A DNA stretch of 64,000 bases, from contig JAJFVL010000008.1 of the NCBI GenBank assembly GCA_021371855.1, positions 1 to 64,000 of the forward strand, given 5' to 3'. Below, piece after piece: positions 25,474 through 34,545 of this stretch. The DNA is from Bacteroidales bacterium. GTDB lineage: Bacteria > Bacteroidota > Bacteroidia > Bacteroidales > VadinHA17. Made by a program: the position numbers and the translations under genes. The notes under the pieces are model-generated. The model was not told where the DNA came from and made no database searches. It saw only the letters and a program-made list of their open reading frames with translations. How positions within the stretch are numbered: position 1 is the first letter of the stretch; each line of letters opens with the position of its first letter.

Positions 25474-28400
25474 TTTGTTTTCGAAATTGTAATCATATTA
25501 TCCGTTTGGGTTAAACTGAAACATAGTTCATCAGATAATTTCCTTAAATCTGATATACAAGGTTTCTTCTTTTTTTGCAAATTGTTTCCGTTGAGTTTCA
25601 GAAATATTTTGTCGAACAGTATGTATCTTGCATCCGGGAACAACAATAGTGAAGAATGTGATACACAATTCCTTATAATTTGCTTTTGCTTTTCATCCCC
25701 AAAAGCCGATAAACAATCCATAAGTATAATGGCATCATATAAATGTGAAATATCAAAATTAAAAGGATCACTATTTATATATGAAATTTTCTCGGTACAC
25801 GAAGCACAATTTCTGGCTAAAGCCAGCTTGTCTTCATCTGATTCTACTGCGTCGATAATAAGTTCCGGTTTTACCATCGACAGCAATAAAGGGAATGAAC
25901 CCAGACCTGCTCCCAGCACCAATACCCGTCCGTTATCAGGAAGACATTTGATGATTTCTGAATAATTATTATGCCTTTTCAGATCAATTCTCACTTTAGT
26001 GCTTATCGCCGGACCTTTATAGATATAATTATGATAAAGCTTGTCAGCATAGTATTCAGGCGACTCCTTTCCGGTTGCAATACGCAGATATTGTGCTTTA
26101 TACAACTGCCTGATATACTTTGGACGGTGTGAATATGATTCCCCGTAACTTTTATCATCGGGTTTTATGCGATCGAGTATTTCAACTGTTACCGACCCCT
26201 TATGCAAAATAAAATCTTTCTTGGGGAATACATACCCCATTCCATGAATAATTACCGGCAATATGTCGAGTTTTAACTGTTCCGCCAGGTAGAATGCACC
26301 TTTATGGAACCGGTTAATGGAACAATCTTCTGAACGTGTACCTTCAGGGAATATCATTATTGAATAGCCTTTTTTCACCATTTCGGCTAAAGGTTCCATG
26401 CTTTTTTCTATCCCATCTGCAACCGGAAAAAAATCTGCATATTTTACAATATTGCCGTAAAACGGAGAGTTCCAGACCCACTCATTCGTAAGTATAACTA
26501 TACGTGGTGAAAGCATCATAATATACATAAGATCAATATGTGATTGATGGTTGCAGATGATCACCGAAGGTTTCGTAAAATCCTCTCCACCTTTATTTAT
26601 AAAATGTGTTCTGACCTGTGGAATACGTACAGCCACAAAGCCTGCAGTAAATGCCAGACACTTATGAAAGAATAGTTTTTTGCGATCATTTGGTCTTGTT
26701 GCTTTAAAAAGGAAGAAACCAATCAATGAAAGGATGAGACTGCCAATCAGAAATACTGAAAAGGAATAAATGGTATTAAAAAGATTTCGTGCAGTAACAG
26801 GGTAAATGCGATTTTTCCCTTTATATGATGTGAGCCAACGGTATAAAAATGGTAAAATAGTATATGAAATCACCACTACCGATATCATACCAATGATGGT
26901 AACCTGTGCCAGCGATTTCATGGCAGGATGTTTGGCAAAAATGAGTGAGCCTATCCCGATAAACATTGTTAAAGCCGAAAGTATTACTGCCAGTCTGTAT
27001 GAACTCAGTATTTTACGTTTGCAGGCATATTCATGCATCGATCCTTCCATTATAAAAATACTGTAATCGTCTCCCAAACCAAAGATAAACGTGGCAAGTA
27101 TGATATTTACGATATTGAATTTAATGTTAAAAACAGCCATCAGCCCCAGTATCCATATCCAGCCGATAATCATTGGGATGAACGTTAGCAAACTCAATTC
27201 GAAACGGCCAAATGAAATTGTAAGGAACAACAGGACCAGTAATGCACAGACCAAAAGCACAAAATTAAAATCATTTGAAAGCACCCCGATTGTTGCCTTT
27301 GTGGCAGAAGCCCTGTCAAATAAGAATGTACCGGGAGCATTGAGAGTTTTCTTTACGACTTCTTCATTTTCCGGTGCTACATATAAAAGGCTTATAATAA
27401 GTACTCTGCCTGGTTTATTAATTATATAACCTGATGAAAGATCATTTTCCAGCAAAAGATGATCGGGATTCTGCACAACATATTCCTTATTTACCAGTCC
27501 GATAAAACCATTAAAAGAATTTTTTTTGAATCCTACATTAATGCCCTTGTTTTCAAACAATTCACATATTCCCTGTTTCCTGTCGGACCAGAACTCATTC
27601 CATCGGTCAATCTTTTTCTTCTGAAGGGAATCGCTCAAAGCCATATTAGCAATACCGGCAACAGATTTAATAGTACCGGCCAGTAACAAACTGTCAATTT
27701 TAATTTTAGCAGATTCATAATTCCGGAGGGCCAGATTTGGAGTTCGTCCTTCCGATACATGAATGATCGACTTCTCCGACAGGTTGGTAAAAGCTGTTAA
27801 CTCGGTAAAGGCCTTTTTTTGTTCGGAAGTCATGTATGATATTTTATTCATGTCGCTCTCAAACTCCAAATGTCCTGAGAAGAATCCGAATATTATGGTT
27901 AGCAAAAATATGACAATAATAACCCATTTGTTTTTGTCCAGCCTAATATCTGAAATATGGTCAAAAAAAGCAGGATATGCAGAAACAGAAGATGATTTCC
28001 ACTTCACAAGTGAAGGCATAAAGACAAACACAAATAAGATAGTCCCGATCAATGCCAGAGCAGCAAACAGCCCGAAATCTCCCAAAGCGCTGGAACTGAC
28101 AAATAATAAGCTCAGAAAAGCCCCGATTGTGGTTATACTTCCCAACACAAGGGGAGATGTCAAATCTTTAATAGTCAGTTCGACTGATCCGCTGTGCTTG
28201 TAGTGTACAAGAAAATGGAGAGTGTAGTTTATGGCAATCCCCAGGATCGCCGAGCCTGCTCCGATGGCTATGGCCGAGATTGTACCTTTAATAAAGAATA
28301 ATAATGCAAGCGAAAAAACAGCGCCAAAAGCCACAGGTACAAGCAAAAGCAAAAGCGACCGGATATTTTTGAAGAATAGTCCCAAAAGCAACACTATCAG

Positions 28401-29246
28401 AATAACAGATATTGCAGTTGAAATGTACGAATCCTTCTTAATCTGCGAAGCATTTGAAACACCTACTATAGCTGCTCCAAAGCTTGTAACAGAAAGTCTG
28501 CCACAACTTCTCTCTTTAATACTTTCAATATTTTTTTCCAGTGCCATGGCCAGGACTTCGTTTTTGCCGGTTTCGCCAACACTGTAGGCCGATGTTATAA
28601 AAATCAGAAGGTTTCTATCGTCTTTGCTAAAAATGTATCCATTATAATTGTTGTACAAACTATCAATAGCCTTTGAACTCAGATCGGCGAATATCCGGTT
28701 TGAAATATGCAGAGGATCGGCAATTATATATTTTTTGTAAATAAGTCCCATTGGGGATATCAGCTCCTTCCTGTCTTGTTCCAATGTTGCCTTAATAACT
28801 TCGGGAGTTAACATCGAATCGAGACGCTGATAATCTGATTCATTCAGATACAATGGCAGGTTTTGAAGAACAAAATCGAAAGTCTCAGCTATTTTCGAAT
28901 CGTCGATCTTATAAAATACACTTTTTATATACTTCTCCCCCGGATTCACTTTCAATGAATCAACCAGAGTATCTGCGCAGGATGTCAGATAATCCTGTAC
29001 ATCAGCTATCGAAGAGTCAGAAACCGACAGCTTAATAATGATTTTATCACTGGTACTTAAATTTTTGAGTACAAAGTTCGTACGTTCGGTTTCCGCAGTG
29101 TCGGGCATAAAACCGGCTATGTCTTCTTCGAGTTTTATCTGAACAGCAAAATAGACACAAACAGCAAACAACACCCCGACAATCGAAAAGAATAGCAGCT
29201 TCTTCCTTTGAAAATAGTGATATATAGAAATAAACAAGTCAATCAT
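25470..29246 (-). CDS. trimodular fusion: MMPL/RND lipid exporter + PlsC acyltransferase + methyltransferase
   Basis: A 1258-residue protein with three parts. Residues 1 to about 840 are an MMPL-type exporter: an N-terminal helix, a large periplasmic loop, a helix bundle with sterol-sensing-like segments, then a second loop and bundle (LATFIFGLGDDYSIFIMEGS). From about 880 to 1065 lies a PlsC acyltransferase with NHQSHIDLMYI (near 897) and FPEGTRS (near 967). From about 1085 the C-terminus is a class I methyltransferase-like fold with VLVLGAGLGSFPLL and an acidic VESDED loop. APE clusters encode an MMPL exporter, acyltransferases and a methyltransferase separately; here they are one chain. 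It probably finishes and moves the polyene lipid across the inner membrane. Confidence 0.85.
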   Translation of the reverse strand: MIDLFISIYHYFQRKKLLFFSIVGVLFAVCVYFAVQIKLEEDIAGFMPDTAETERTNFVLKNLSTSDKIIIKLSVSDSSIADVQDYLTSCADTLVDSLKVNPGEKYIKSVFYKIDDSKIAETFDFVLQNLPLYLNESDYQRLDSMLTPEVIKATLEQDRKELISPMGLIYKKYIIADPLHISNRIFADLSSKAIDSLYNNYNGYIFSKDDRNLLIFITSAYSVGETGKNEVLAMALEKNIESIKERSCGRLSVTSFGAAIVGVSNASQIKKDSYISTAISVILIVLLLGLFFKNIRSLLLLLVPVAFGAVFSLALLFFIKGTISAIAIGAGSAILGIAINYTLHFLVHYKHSGSVELTIKDLTSPLVLGSITTIGAFLSLLFVSSSALGDFGLFAALALIGTILFVFVFMPSLVKWKSSSVSAYPAFFDHISDIRLDKNKWVIIVIFLLTIIFGFFSGHLEFESDMNKISYMTSEQKKAFTELTAFTNLSEKSIIHVSEGRTPNLALRNYESAKIKIDSLLLAGTIKSVAGIANMALSDSLQKKKIDRWNEFWSDRKQGICELFENKGINVGFKKNSFNGFIGLVNKEYVVQNPDHLLLENDLSSGYIINKPGRVLIISLLYVAPENEEVVKKTLNAPGTFLFDRASATKATIGVLSNDFNFVLLVCALLVLLFLTISFGRFELSLLTFIPMIIGWIWILGLMAVFNIKFNIVNIILATFIFGLGDDYSIFIMEGSMHEYACKRKILSSYRLAVILSALTMFIGIGSLIFAKHPAMKSLAQVTIIGMISVVVISYTILPFLYRWLTSYKGKNRIYPVTARNLFNTIYSFSVFLIGSLILSLIGFFLFKATRPNDRKKLFFHKCLAFTAGFVAVRIPQVRTHFINKGGEDFTKPSVIICNHQSHIDLMYIMMLSPRIVILTNEWVWNSPFYGNIVKYADFFPVADGIEKSMEPLAEMVKKGYSIMIFPEGTRSEDCSINRFHKGAFYLAEQLKLDILPVIIHGMGYVFPKKDFILHKGSVTVEILDRIKPDDKSYGESYSHRPKYIRQLYKAQYLRIATGKESPEYYADKLYHNYIYKGPAISTKVRIDLKRHNNYSEIIKCLPDNGRVLVLGAGLGSFPLLLSMVKPELIIDAVESDEDKLALARNCASCTEKISYINSDPFNFDISHLYDAIILMDCLSAFGDEKQKQIIRNCVSHSSLLLFPDARYILFDKIFLKLNGNNLQKKKKPCISDLRKLSDELCFSLTQTDNMITISKTK

Positions 29247-29267
29247 TATCTGGTTCTTTTCAATTAA

Positions 29268-30041
29268 TCATCTGATCCGCAATAACTTTGAGATCAACAT
29301 TGCCGGATATGCATATACAAAAGCTATTATGGTCAAAAATGCATTTAAAATGCTTATTCTGAAAAAATCAATGAACGGACGATAATGACTTACCCTTTCT
29401 TCCCTGGGCGGATAATATACCGAAATTGCCACATGATCCACATTAATGCCTTTCCAGGCTGATCGCACCAGCATCTCAAGTTCCGACTCATAGCGGTTTG
29501 TAAAAAAATGCATGCCGGAAATTTTGCGTAATGGATAGAGACGAAATCCTGATTGCGTATCGGGAAGATTTATGCCTGTCTGCAACCTGTACCAAAAATT
29601 GGAAAACTTATTTGCAAAAGTATTCCCCCCAGGCATATTTTCCTGATGCAACAACCGGCTACCTATAATAAAACTATCAGGACACTGCTCTATCTTATCG
29701 AGAAACAAAAAGATATCGCCAGCGCGATGCTGCCCGTCCGAATCAATAGTAACAGCGTATCTGAATCCTGAAGACAAAGCACATCTGAAACCCTGTTTTA
29801 AAGCATATCCCTTACCCCGGTTAGGCTGATATGAAATTACTTTAACAGCGGAGTTCAGATCCAAAACAGCAGTAGTTTCATCAGTTGATCCATCGTTAAC
29901 AACAATAACATCAGCAACATAATTCAATACGTCGTCGATGACTGACTGCAAAGTATGAGAATTGTTGTATGTAGGGATAATTACACAACACTGCAACTTT
30001 CCGGCCAGTTGCACACTACTGTTTTTTTCGTCAGATGTCAC
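29268..30041 (-). CDS. family 2 glycosyltransferase (DPM1-like)
   Basis: A 257-residue GT-A enzyme. VIIPTYNNSHTLQSVI (start of the fold), VVNDGSTDET and the metal-binding TIDSDGQHR are clear, and a hydrophobic C-terminal segment (about 225-250) gives membrane association. It resembles polyprenyl-phosphate sugar transferases; GT2 genes are regular members of aryl-polyene and flexirubin clusters. The start codon is GTG and overlaps the stop of the dehydratase gene as GTGA, so translation is coupled. The acceptor and sugar are unknown. Confidence 0.85.
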   Translation of the reverse strand: MTSDEKNSSVQLAGKLQCCVIIPTYNNSHTLQSVIDDVLNYVADVIVVNDGSTDETTAVLDLNSAVKVISYQPNRGKGYALKQGFRCALSSGFRYAVTIDSDGQHRAGDIFLFLDKIEQCPDSFIIGSRLLHQENMPGGNTFANKFSNFWYRLQTGINLPDTQSGFRLYPLRKISGMHFFTNRYESELEMLVRSAWKGINVDHVAISVYYPPREERVSHYRPFIDFFRISILNAFLTIIAFVYAYPAMLISKLLRIR

Positions 30042-30403
30042 AGTCCTTTGTATGTAGCTTCAATTTTGGTAAATACTGTCTCGTCACGCACGATATTGAT
30101 GTTGGCAATAATCAGATCATTTTCAATCCGGTATTTTATAACAAACTCAATTATTGGGTTTTCTACCGGGCTTATGACTTTGAGGTATTTTATATTCTTT
30201 GCCTTAATAAGCCTAAGGTCGCGCTCAAACTTATCATTTAAAAGTTCGAGACCAATCTGGAGCAGACAAACACCCGGGGTTATCGGATTCCCCGGGAAAT
30301 GGACTTTAAATATTTCATGCGAGTCATTCAGCTTCACCACTGTCCGAAAGGTATCTTCAACTGATTCAGTCTTTTCAATATTATAGAAAGTATCCTTTAA
30401 CAT
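30038..30403 (-). CDS. FabZ/ApeI-like 3-hydroxyacyl-ACP dehydratase
   Basis: A 121-residue hotdog-fold protein. The motif VHFPGNPITPGVCLLQIGLEL (about residues 48-68) matches the FabZ active-site loop HFPGxPxxPGV with its catalytic His. It would dehydrate beta-hydroxyacyl-ACP to trans-enoyl-ACP during polyene growth. I place the start at the ATG at 30403, since the longer frame begins with TTG one codon earlier. It is one of two hotdog dehydratase-like genes in the operon; the other is at 36.76-37.18 kb. Confidence 0.8.
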   Translation of the reverse strand: MLKDTFYNIEKTESVEDTFRTVVKLNDSHEIFKVHFPGNPITPGVCLLQIGLELLNDKFERDLRLIKAKNIKYLKVISPVENPIIEFVIKYRIENDLIIANINIVRDETVFTKIEATYKGL

Positions 30404-30430
30404 CAATATAATGTTTTAATGCTTAATGTC

Positions 30431-31042
30431 TTACCGCTTAATTTCTGATAAATCATAGTTCAGTCTACCATTGATGTATCCCATCCGTATTACCATACCT
30501 GATGACTCATCTGTATATTGCCTCAGGCTTGCGATCATGCGCGCATGCTTATACATATCAGCCCGTTCCACCCTCTTTCGGCTGTCAATATAATACACAT
30601 ACTGTAAAGAACGATTAACAGTTTTGACATACACCGGTATGTTGTTTAGCGAACACGAAGATAATATCTCCGGTTGTGAAAATAAAAAATGCAAATCAGT
30701 TTCAAGCTTATTTCGTATATACCATTTATCGACATTCTTAATTACATTCTCAAGTTTCGTACTATTCTGAGAAAGTTTAAAATCGAAGCCCTTAATGCCA
30801 AACTCGTTTATGAAACTTCCTGCAAAAGTACTGTCGTTCAACTTTTTATATATGATTATACCAGTAATTTCATTGTTTTTATAAGTTATCTTCGCTTTAA
30901 ACTTTCTGACGTTGACAGTATCGAAAATACTTTCTATAGCATCCTGATTTGAAACACTTTTTGTTAATGTATTTTTGCAAATAAAGGTATTACAGGATGC
31001 AAAAAACAAAACCAGACTACAAACTGAGAGCAAACTTCTCAT
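30431..31042 (-). CDS. outer-membrane-type lipoprotein of APE-like cluster
   Basis: A 203-residue lipoprotein: signal peptide MRSLLSVCSLVLFFASC with lipobox FASC and Cys at about 17. The mature part is beta-rich, with RKFKAKITYKNNEITGIIIYKK and a C-terminal MVIRMGYINGRLNYDLSEI. APE-type clusters usually carry a lipoprotein next to the LolA-like gene; this occupies that place, overlapping lolA by 26 bases. It may be a LolB-like receptor in moving the product to the outer membrane. Sequence identity to a named family was not recognised. Confidence 0.6.
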   Translation of the reverse strand: MRSLLSVCSLVLFFASCNTFICKNTLTKSVSNQDAIESIFDTVNVRKFKAKITYKNNEITGIIIYKKLNDSTFAGSFINEFGIKGFDFKLSQNSTKLENVIKNVDKWYIRNKLETDLHFLFSQPEILSSCSLNNIPVYVKTVNRSLQYVYYIDSRKRVERADMYKHARMIASLRQYTDESSGMVIRMGYINGRLNYDLSEIKR

Positions 31043-31667
31043 CGCTTATTGGTTGGTTTAGTTTTATTTCACCAAATACAATAGTTGTAGTATCTCCTGC
31101 AGGTTCAATCATTTCTACTGTACCCACCATGTACGTCGTTTTCCGGAAGTACAATACAATAGTATTCAACACTGATTTCAACGTTTTGTTTTTTGGTGTG
31201 AGCCGAACCTGAACCTGAGTTGCACTTTCAAAAAATGCAACATCAAACTTCTTACGATCAATAAGTTCCGCACCACTAATGCTGTTTACCAGAAGAAGGC
31301 TTATCTCCTTAAAAAGGGCATTTGATTTTGTATCAAACTGTCTTGCCGAATTTTCATTCTTAATATAGACCTTGTCGCCATTAAGCGCAAAAAGATAGAA
31401 GTATGGTGATACATATTCCCAGCACAACTTGTTCTCTTTTTTGTAAAGAAGTTTTCCTTTAGAGATTACCGATTCAGACAGTACTGAAATATTTTTATTT
31501 TGTGTAAAAGAGCATTGCAGGGAGGTCAATGAAGCCGAGGCATTCCTGATCTTTTCCATATATGTAACTATCCCGGCTTCTGAAATAGATTTAAAAACAG
31601 TTTCCTGAGCTACAACAGTGTTAAACATCAGAGAAAAGGCTAATATGTTGAATATTTTGATTATCAT
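31017..31667 (-). CDS. LolA-like outer-membrane lipoprotein carrier
   Basis: A 216-residue exported protein with an N-terminal signal peptide (to about 20, ending VVAQ). LolA-type features are the KIRNASASLTSLQCSFTQNKNISVLSE stretch, GKLLYKKENKLCWEY with Trp/Tyr lining the cavity, and the late NTIVLYFRKTTYMVGTVEM sheet. In APE-type clusters LolA-like proteins are presumed to carry the hydrophobic product across the periplasm. It overlaps the SMR-like gene by 4 bases upstream and the lipoprotein gene by 26 bases downstream. Confidence 0.82.
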   Translation of the reverse strand: MIIKIFNILAFSLMFNTVVAQETVFKSISEAGIVTYMEKIRNASASLTSLQCSFTQNKNISVLSESVISKGKLLYKKENKLCWEYVSPYFYLFALNGDKVYIKNENSARQFDTKSNALFKEISLLLVNSISGAELIDRKKFDVAFFESATQVQVRLTPKNKTLKSVLNTIVLYFRKTTYMVGTVEMIEPAGDTTTIVFGEIKLNQPISDEKFALSL

Positions 31668-32017
31668 TTAGTTACGAAATAAATACCGACAATTATAATA
31701 CATACTCCAAGCCAGCGTGTGGCAGGAACACTTTCATTGAAAATCAGAATTGCAGCAAGTAATCCGAATATATAGCTTATGCTCCCAAGCGGATATGCTA
31801 CGCTGAAAGGGTAATGTCTGAGAATATACATCCATAGCGAAATGGCCCCTAAAACGGCTACACCCGAGATGGCCAGATGAATATTGCTAAATACAGATTT
31901 GAAGTAGGTAAATGAAAATTTAAATGCACCAAATTGTGTAACTGCAAGTTTCAGGAAAACCTGTGATAACATCAGCAGAAAGCTTTGGACAAATGTCAAC
32001 CCAACGAGTTTTAACAT
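31664..32017 (-). CDS. SMR/EamA-type small transporter (ArnE/F-like)
   Basis: A 117-residue protein with four transmembrane helices (about 3-22, 42-62, 70-88 and 96-114), of the small-multidrug-resistance/EamA half-transporter type. The AYPLGSISYIFGLLAAILIFNE segment is typical of ArnE/F-like undecaprenyl-linked sugar flippase subunits. It overlaps its neighbours on both sides (7 and 4 bases). With the GT2 gene it suggests a lipid-linked sugar or intermediate that must be flipped. A partner subunit was not seen, so it may work as a homodimer. Confidence 0.7.
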   Translation of the reverse strand: MLKLVGLTFVQSFLLMLSQVFLKLAVTQFGAFKFSFTYFKSVFSNIHLAISGVAVLGAISLWMYILRHYPFSVAYPLGSISYIFGLLAAILIFNESVPATRWLGVCIIIVGIYFVTK

Positions 32018-33063
32018 GCCGAGAAGAGTATTAATGAGAAATTTTTATTCTGATAATGGTTCAACAACAGTACATTCTGTAATTTACCAGCATTGTGGCT
32101 GTTCAGTGCGGCATATGAAGGAACATACTTATGTTTGATACAATTTGCAGCAAACCAAAGGCCAAAACCAGTTGATGTGAAATACTCGCCGGAAAGGTTT
32201 TTGTACCAGGCATGTGCTTTTGCACCAAACATATCAGCAGATATTGTTTTGTATATTGCATCATTCTTCACATCTCCGTTCATACCCATCACAACAAGGT
32301 CAATATCCTCTGTTTTTTTAGAATTGCGCGATAAAAATGTTTCTATAGATTCCACTATGTTTTCAGGTTGGTAAAGAATTTCGACAGCTTCAATTGCAGC
32401 ATATGTTTTTTCATTTTTGGCTGACGAAAGCATAACCGAAACGCTTCCTTCTCCGGCAAAGGTACCCGGAGTAGTACTATTGCTGAGGTTACCGCTGCCT
32501 TCAAATTTTTTCTTCCAGAGACCAATCCTATTGAGAATCCTGAAATAAGAAGGGGTCATTTCGTCATACCCCCCTACCAATGCACTTTTTATTTTATTGT
32601 CAGCAAACAATATAAATGCTTCGAAAAGGGCGCATTCAAAAGAAATTCCTCCCTGGACAAAAGTATTGTTGTGATTATTACATTTAAGATTAATAGCAAT
32701 CTGTGAACTTATTGTATTGTGTGTCGATTGAATAAAAAATGTTGGTTGCAGGAACTTTTCATCATTATCGATCATAGCCGAAAGAAATTTTTCGGTATCT
32801 TCAATACATCCCAGACCTGTGCCTGAAATTACTGCATCAGGCATTTCAACAGAGGATTCAGCAATGCAGGTTTTAGCCGAAGCTATAGCACGTTTAATCA
32901 CCTTGCTCATGCGACGTGCCTCGTTCGGACTAATATAATTAGTAAAATCAGGATCAATGCAACGTACATAGGATTCATTGTACCAGACAGGCTCAGGAAA
33001 ACCTGTTTGCCTGAATGTGTTCTGTATTGAAATATTTCCTATTCCCTGTATGTACACTTTCAT
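32011..33063 (-). CDS. ketosynthase-like protein lacking active-site Cys (chain-length-factor-like)
   Basis: A 350-residue member of the ketosynthase fold, shorter than a full FabF (about 410). The position of the nucleophile reads QGGISFECALFEAF: the usual TACSS/ACASG pattern is gone. The C-terminal His motifs (HGTGT and GH) are also not recognisable. The fold is supported by VSGTGLGCIEDTEKFL, GTFAGEGSVSVML and the final SLILF strand. It is best read as a chain-length-factor partner of one of the active ketosynthases, as in type II polyketide and APE systems. It lies directly downstream of an intact ketosynthase gene (14 bases), its probable partner. Confidence 0.75.
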   Translation of the reverse strand: MKVYIQGIGNISIQNTFRQTGFPEPVWYNESYVRCIDPDFTNYISPNEARRMSKVIKRAIASAKTCIAESSVEMPDAVISGTGLGCIEDTEKFLSAMIDNDEKFLQPTFFIQSTHNTISSQIAINLKCNNHNNTFVQGGISFECALFEAFILFADNKIKSALVGGYDEMTPSYFRILNRIGLWKKKFEGSGNLSNSTTPGTFAGEGSVSVMLSSAKNEKTYAAIEAVEILYQPENIVESIETFLSRNSKKTEDIDLVVMGMNGDVKNDAIYKTISADMFGAKAHAWYKNLSGEYFTSTGFGLWFAANCIKHKYVPSYAALNSHNAGKLQNVLLLNHYQNKNFSLILFSAC

Positions 33064-33077
33064 GGTATCTATCTTGT

Positions 33078-34277
33078 TTATTGTATTTTTGAAAATACAA
33101 TAGAAGTATTGTTTCCTCCGAAGCCAAACGAATTGGACAACACATGATCTATTTTTACATTGCGTATCAGTTCTCTGACAGGGGCAAAAGAAAGTTTCTC
33201 TATCGGGTTTTTAAAATTCAGATTGGGTGGTAAAAATCCCTCATTCATGGCCAATATCGAAATCACAGCTTCCACACTTCCTGAGGCACTGGTAGTATGT
33301 CCGGTATATGCTTTTGTGGAACTTACCGGAGGAATGCAGTTACCAAACACATTCATAATTGCGGTACCTTCCGATTCGTCATTGTTAATGGTTCCTGTGC
33401 CATGAGCGTTTATGTAATTGATATCCGAGGGCTTCAATCCACTCATAACCAAAGCATTTTGCATCGCCAGTGTAGCGCCCTTTCCGTCAGGAGAGGATGC
33501 TGTCTGGTGATATGCATCACAGGCATTGCCATATCCCGATACTTTGCATAGCACATCAGCATTCCGGGCATTAGCACTTTCATCTGATTCCAATACTAAA
33601 TAAGCAGCTCCTTCACCAAGGTTTAAACCTGCACGGGCAGCATCAAACGGACGGCAATTTCCCTTATCGAGGATCATAAGCGTTTTAAATCCATTGAGAT
33701 GGAATTTTGTAAGACATTCAGTACCACCTGCCACAACACAATCCATCAAGCCCAGTCTTATAAGGTTCGAACCTAAGACGATGGCATTTGCAGATGATGA
33801 ACAGGCAGTCGAAATGGTCGATACATAGCTGAAACCACCAAAGTAATCTGCAATAACTTCAGTACATGCGCCACAGTCATGTATTTTAATATAATCGTTG
33901 CAGGTATCGTTCTCTAAAAAGTCTCTGTAAAACTGCTCGCTTTTTTCCATTCCGCCGACAGTTGTGCCAGATATAAAGCCAATACGCAACGACTTATCGG
34001 GAATAATCTTCGCATCTGAAATAGAATTTCTGGCAGCCAGTATACCCATAAGGGATGTGCGGGTAATTGGCATATTGTCAGGAACCGAAAGCATTTTACT
34101 CATTTGCCCGTCGCTTAACGGAACTTCAGAACAAGGAAAATCCTTATGGTTGGTTCTCAGGTATTTAATTGCTCCAATACCAGATTTTTCAGCCAATAGT
34201 GATGTCAATGTTTCCTGAACTGAGATGCCAATTCCTGATACAATGCCCAAACCGGTCACCAAAACTTGCTTAGCCAC
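33078..34277 (-). CDS. beta-ketoacyl-ACP synthase II (FabF-like)
   Basis: An intact condensing enzyme of about 399 residues. Catalytic triad motifs: Cys in STACSSSANAI, His in INAHGTGTINND and His in YTGHTTSASGSVEA; GFGGNNTSIVF closes the fold. The frame is open upstream to 34361, inside the ACP gene, but homology begins at AKQVLVTGLGIVSG. I therefore choose the GTG at 34277, one base after the ACP stop (TAG-G-GTG), which implies stop-start coupling. It extends the acyl chain with malonyl-ACP units and probably pairs with the Cys-less ketosynthase downstream. Confidence 0.87.
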   Translation of the reverse strand: MAKQVLVTGLGIVSGIGISVQETLTSLLAEKSGIGAIKYLRTNHKDFPCSEVPLSDGQMSKMLSVPDNMPITRTSLMGILAARNSISDAKIIPDKSLRIGFISGTTVGGMEKSEQFYRDFLENDTCNDYIKIHDCGACTEVIADYFGGFSYVSTISTACSSSANAIVLGSNLIRLGLMDCVVAGGTECLTKFHLNGFKTLMILDKGNCRPFDAARAGLNLGEGAAYLVLESDESANARNADVLCKVSGYGNACDAYHQTASSPDGKGATLAMQNALVMSGLKPSDINYINAHGTGTINNDESEGTAIMNVFGNCIPPVSSTKAYTGHTTSASGSVEAVISILAMNEGFLPPNLNFKNPIEKLSFAPVRELIRNVKIDHVLSNSFGFGGNNTSIVFSKIQ

Positions 34278-34278
34278 C

Positions 34279-34536
34279 CTATTTCTTTCTATTTTCAGAG
34301 ATATATTTTGCAAAGATATTAATGGATCCAAAAATCTCACGGCCTTTTCCCGGATCTTCAAGCTTTATACCATAGTTTTTTTCGAGTAATACTATCAACT
34401 CGAGGGCATCGATAGAATCTAATCCCAATCCATCCCCAAACAACGGTGCATCGTTGTCAATATCTTCAGGTTTTACACCCTGGAGGTTTAAAACTTTGAT
34501 AATTTCCTGCTTGAGTTCGAGTATCAGTTCATCCAT
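34279..34536 (-). CDS. acyl carrier protein
   Basis: An 85-residue ACP. The phosphopantetheine serine is in GLGLDSIDALELIVLLEKNYGI, an ordinary ACP helix II. The frame could begin at a TTG 9 bases earlier, but ATG at 34536 is the better start. It is followed, after one base, by a ketosynthase GTG. It is one of two ACPs in the operon and probably holds the growing polyene or the starter. Confidence 0.88.
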   Translation of the reverse strand: MDELILELKQEIIKVLNLQGVKPEDIDNDAPLFGDGLGLDSIDALELIVLLEKNYGIKLEDPGKGREIFGSINIFAKYISENRKK

Positions 34537-34545
34537 ATTATTCAA

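Noticed and set aside
25276..25965. 229-codon plus-strand ORF opposite the MMPL fusion and flavoprotein genes
   Set aside because: Shadow of two well-supported minus-strand genes; no family resemblance in its translation.
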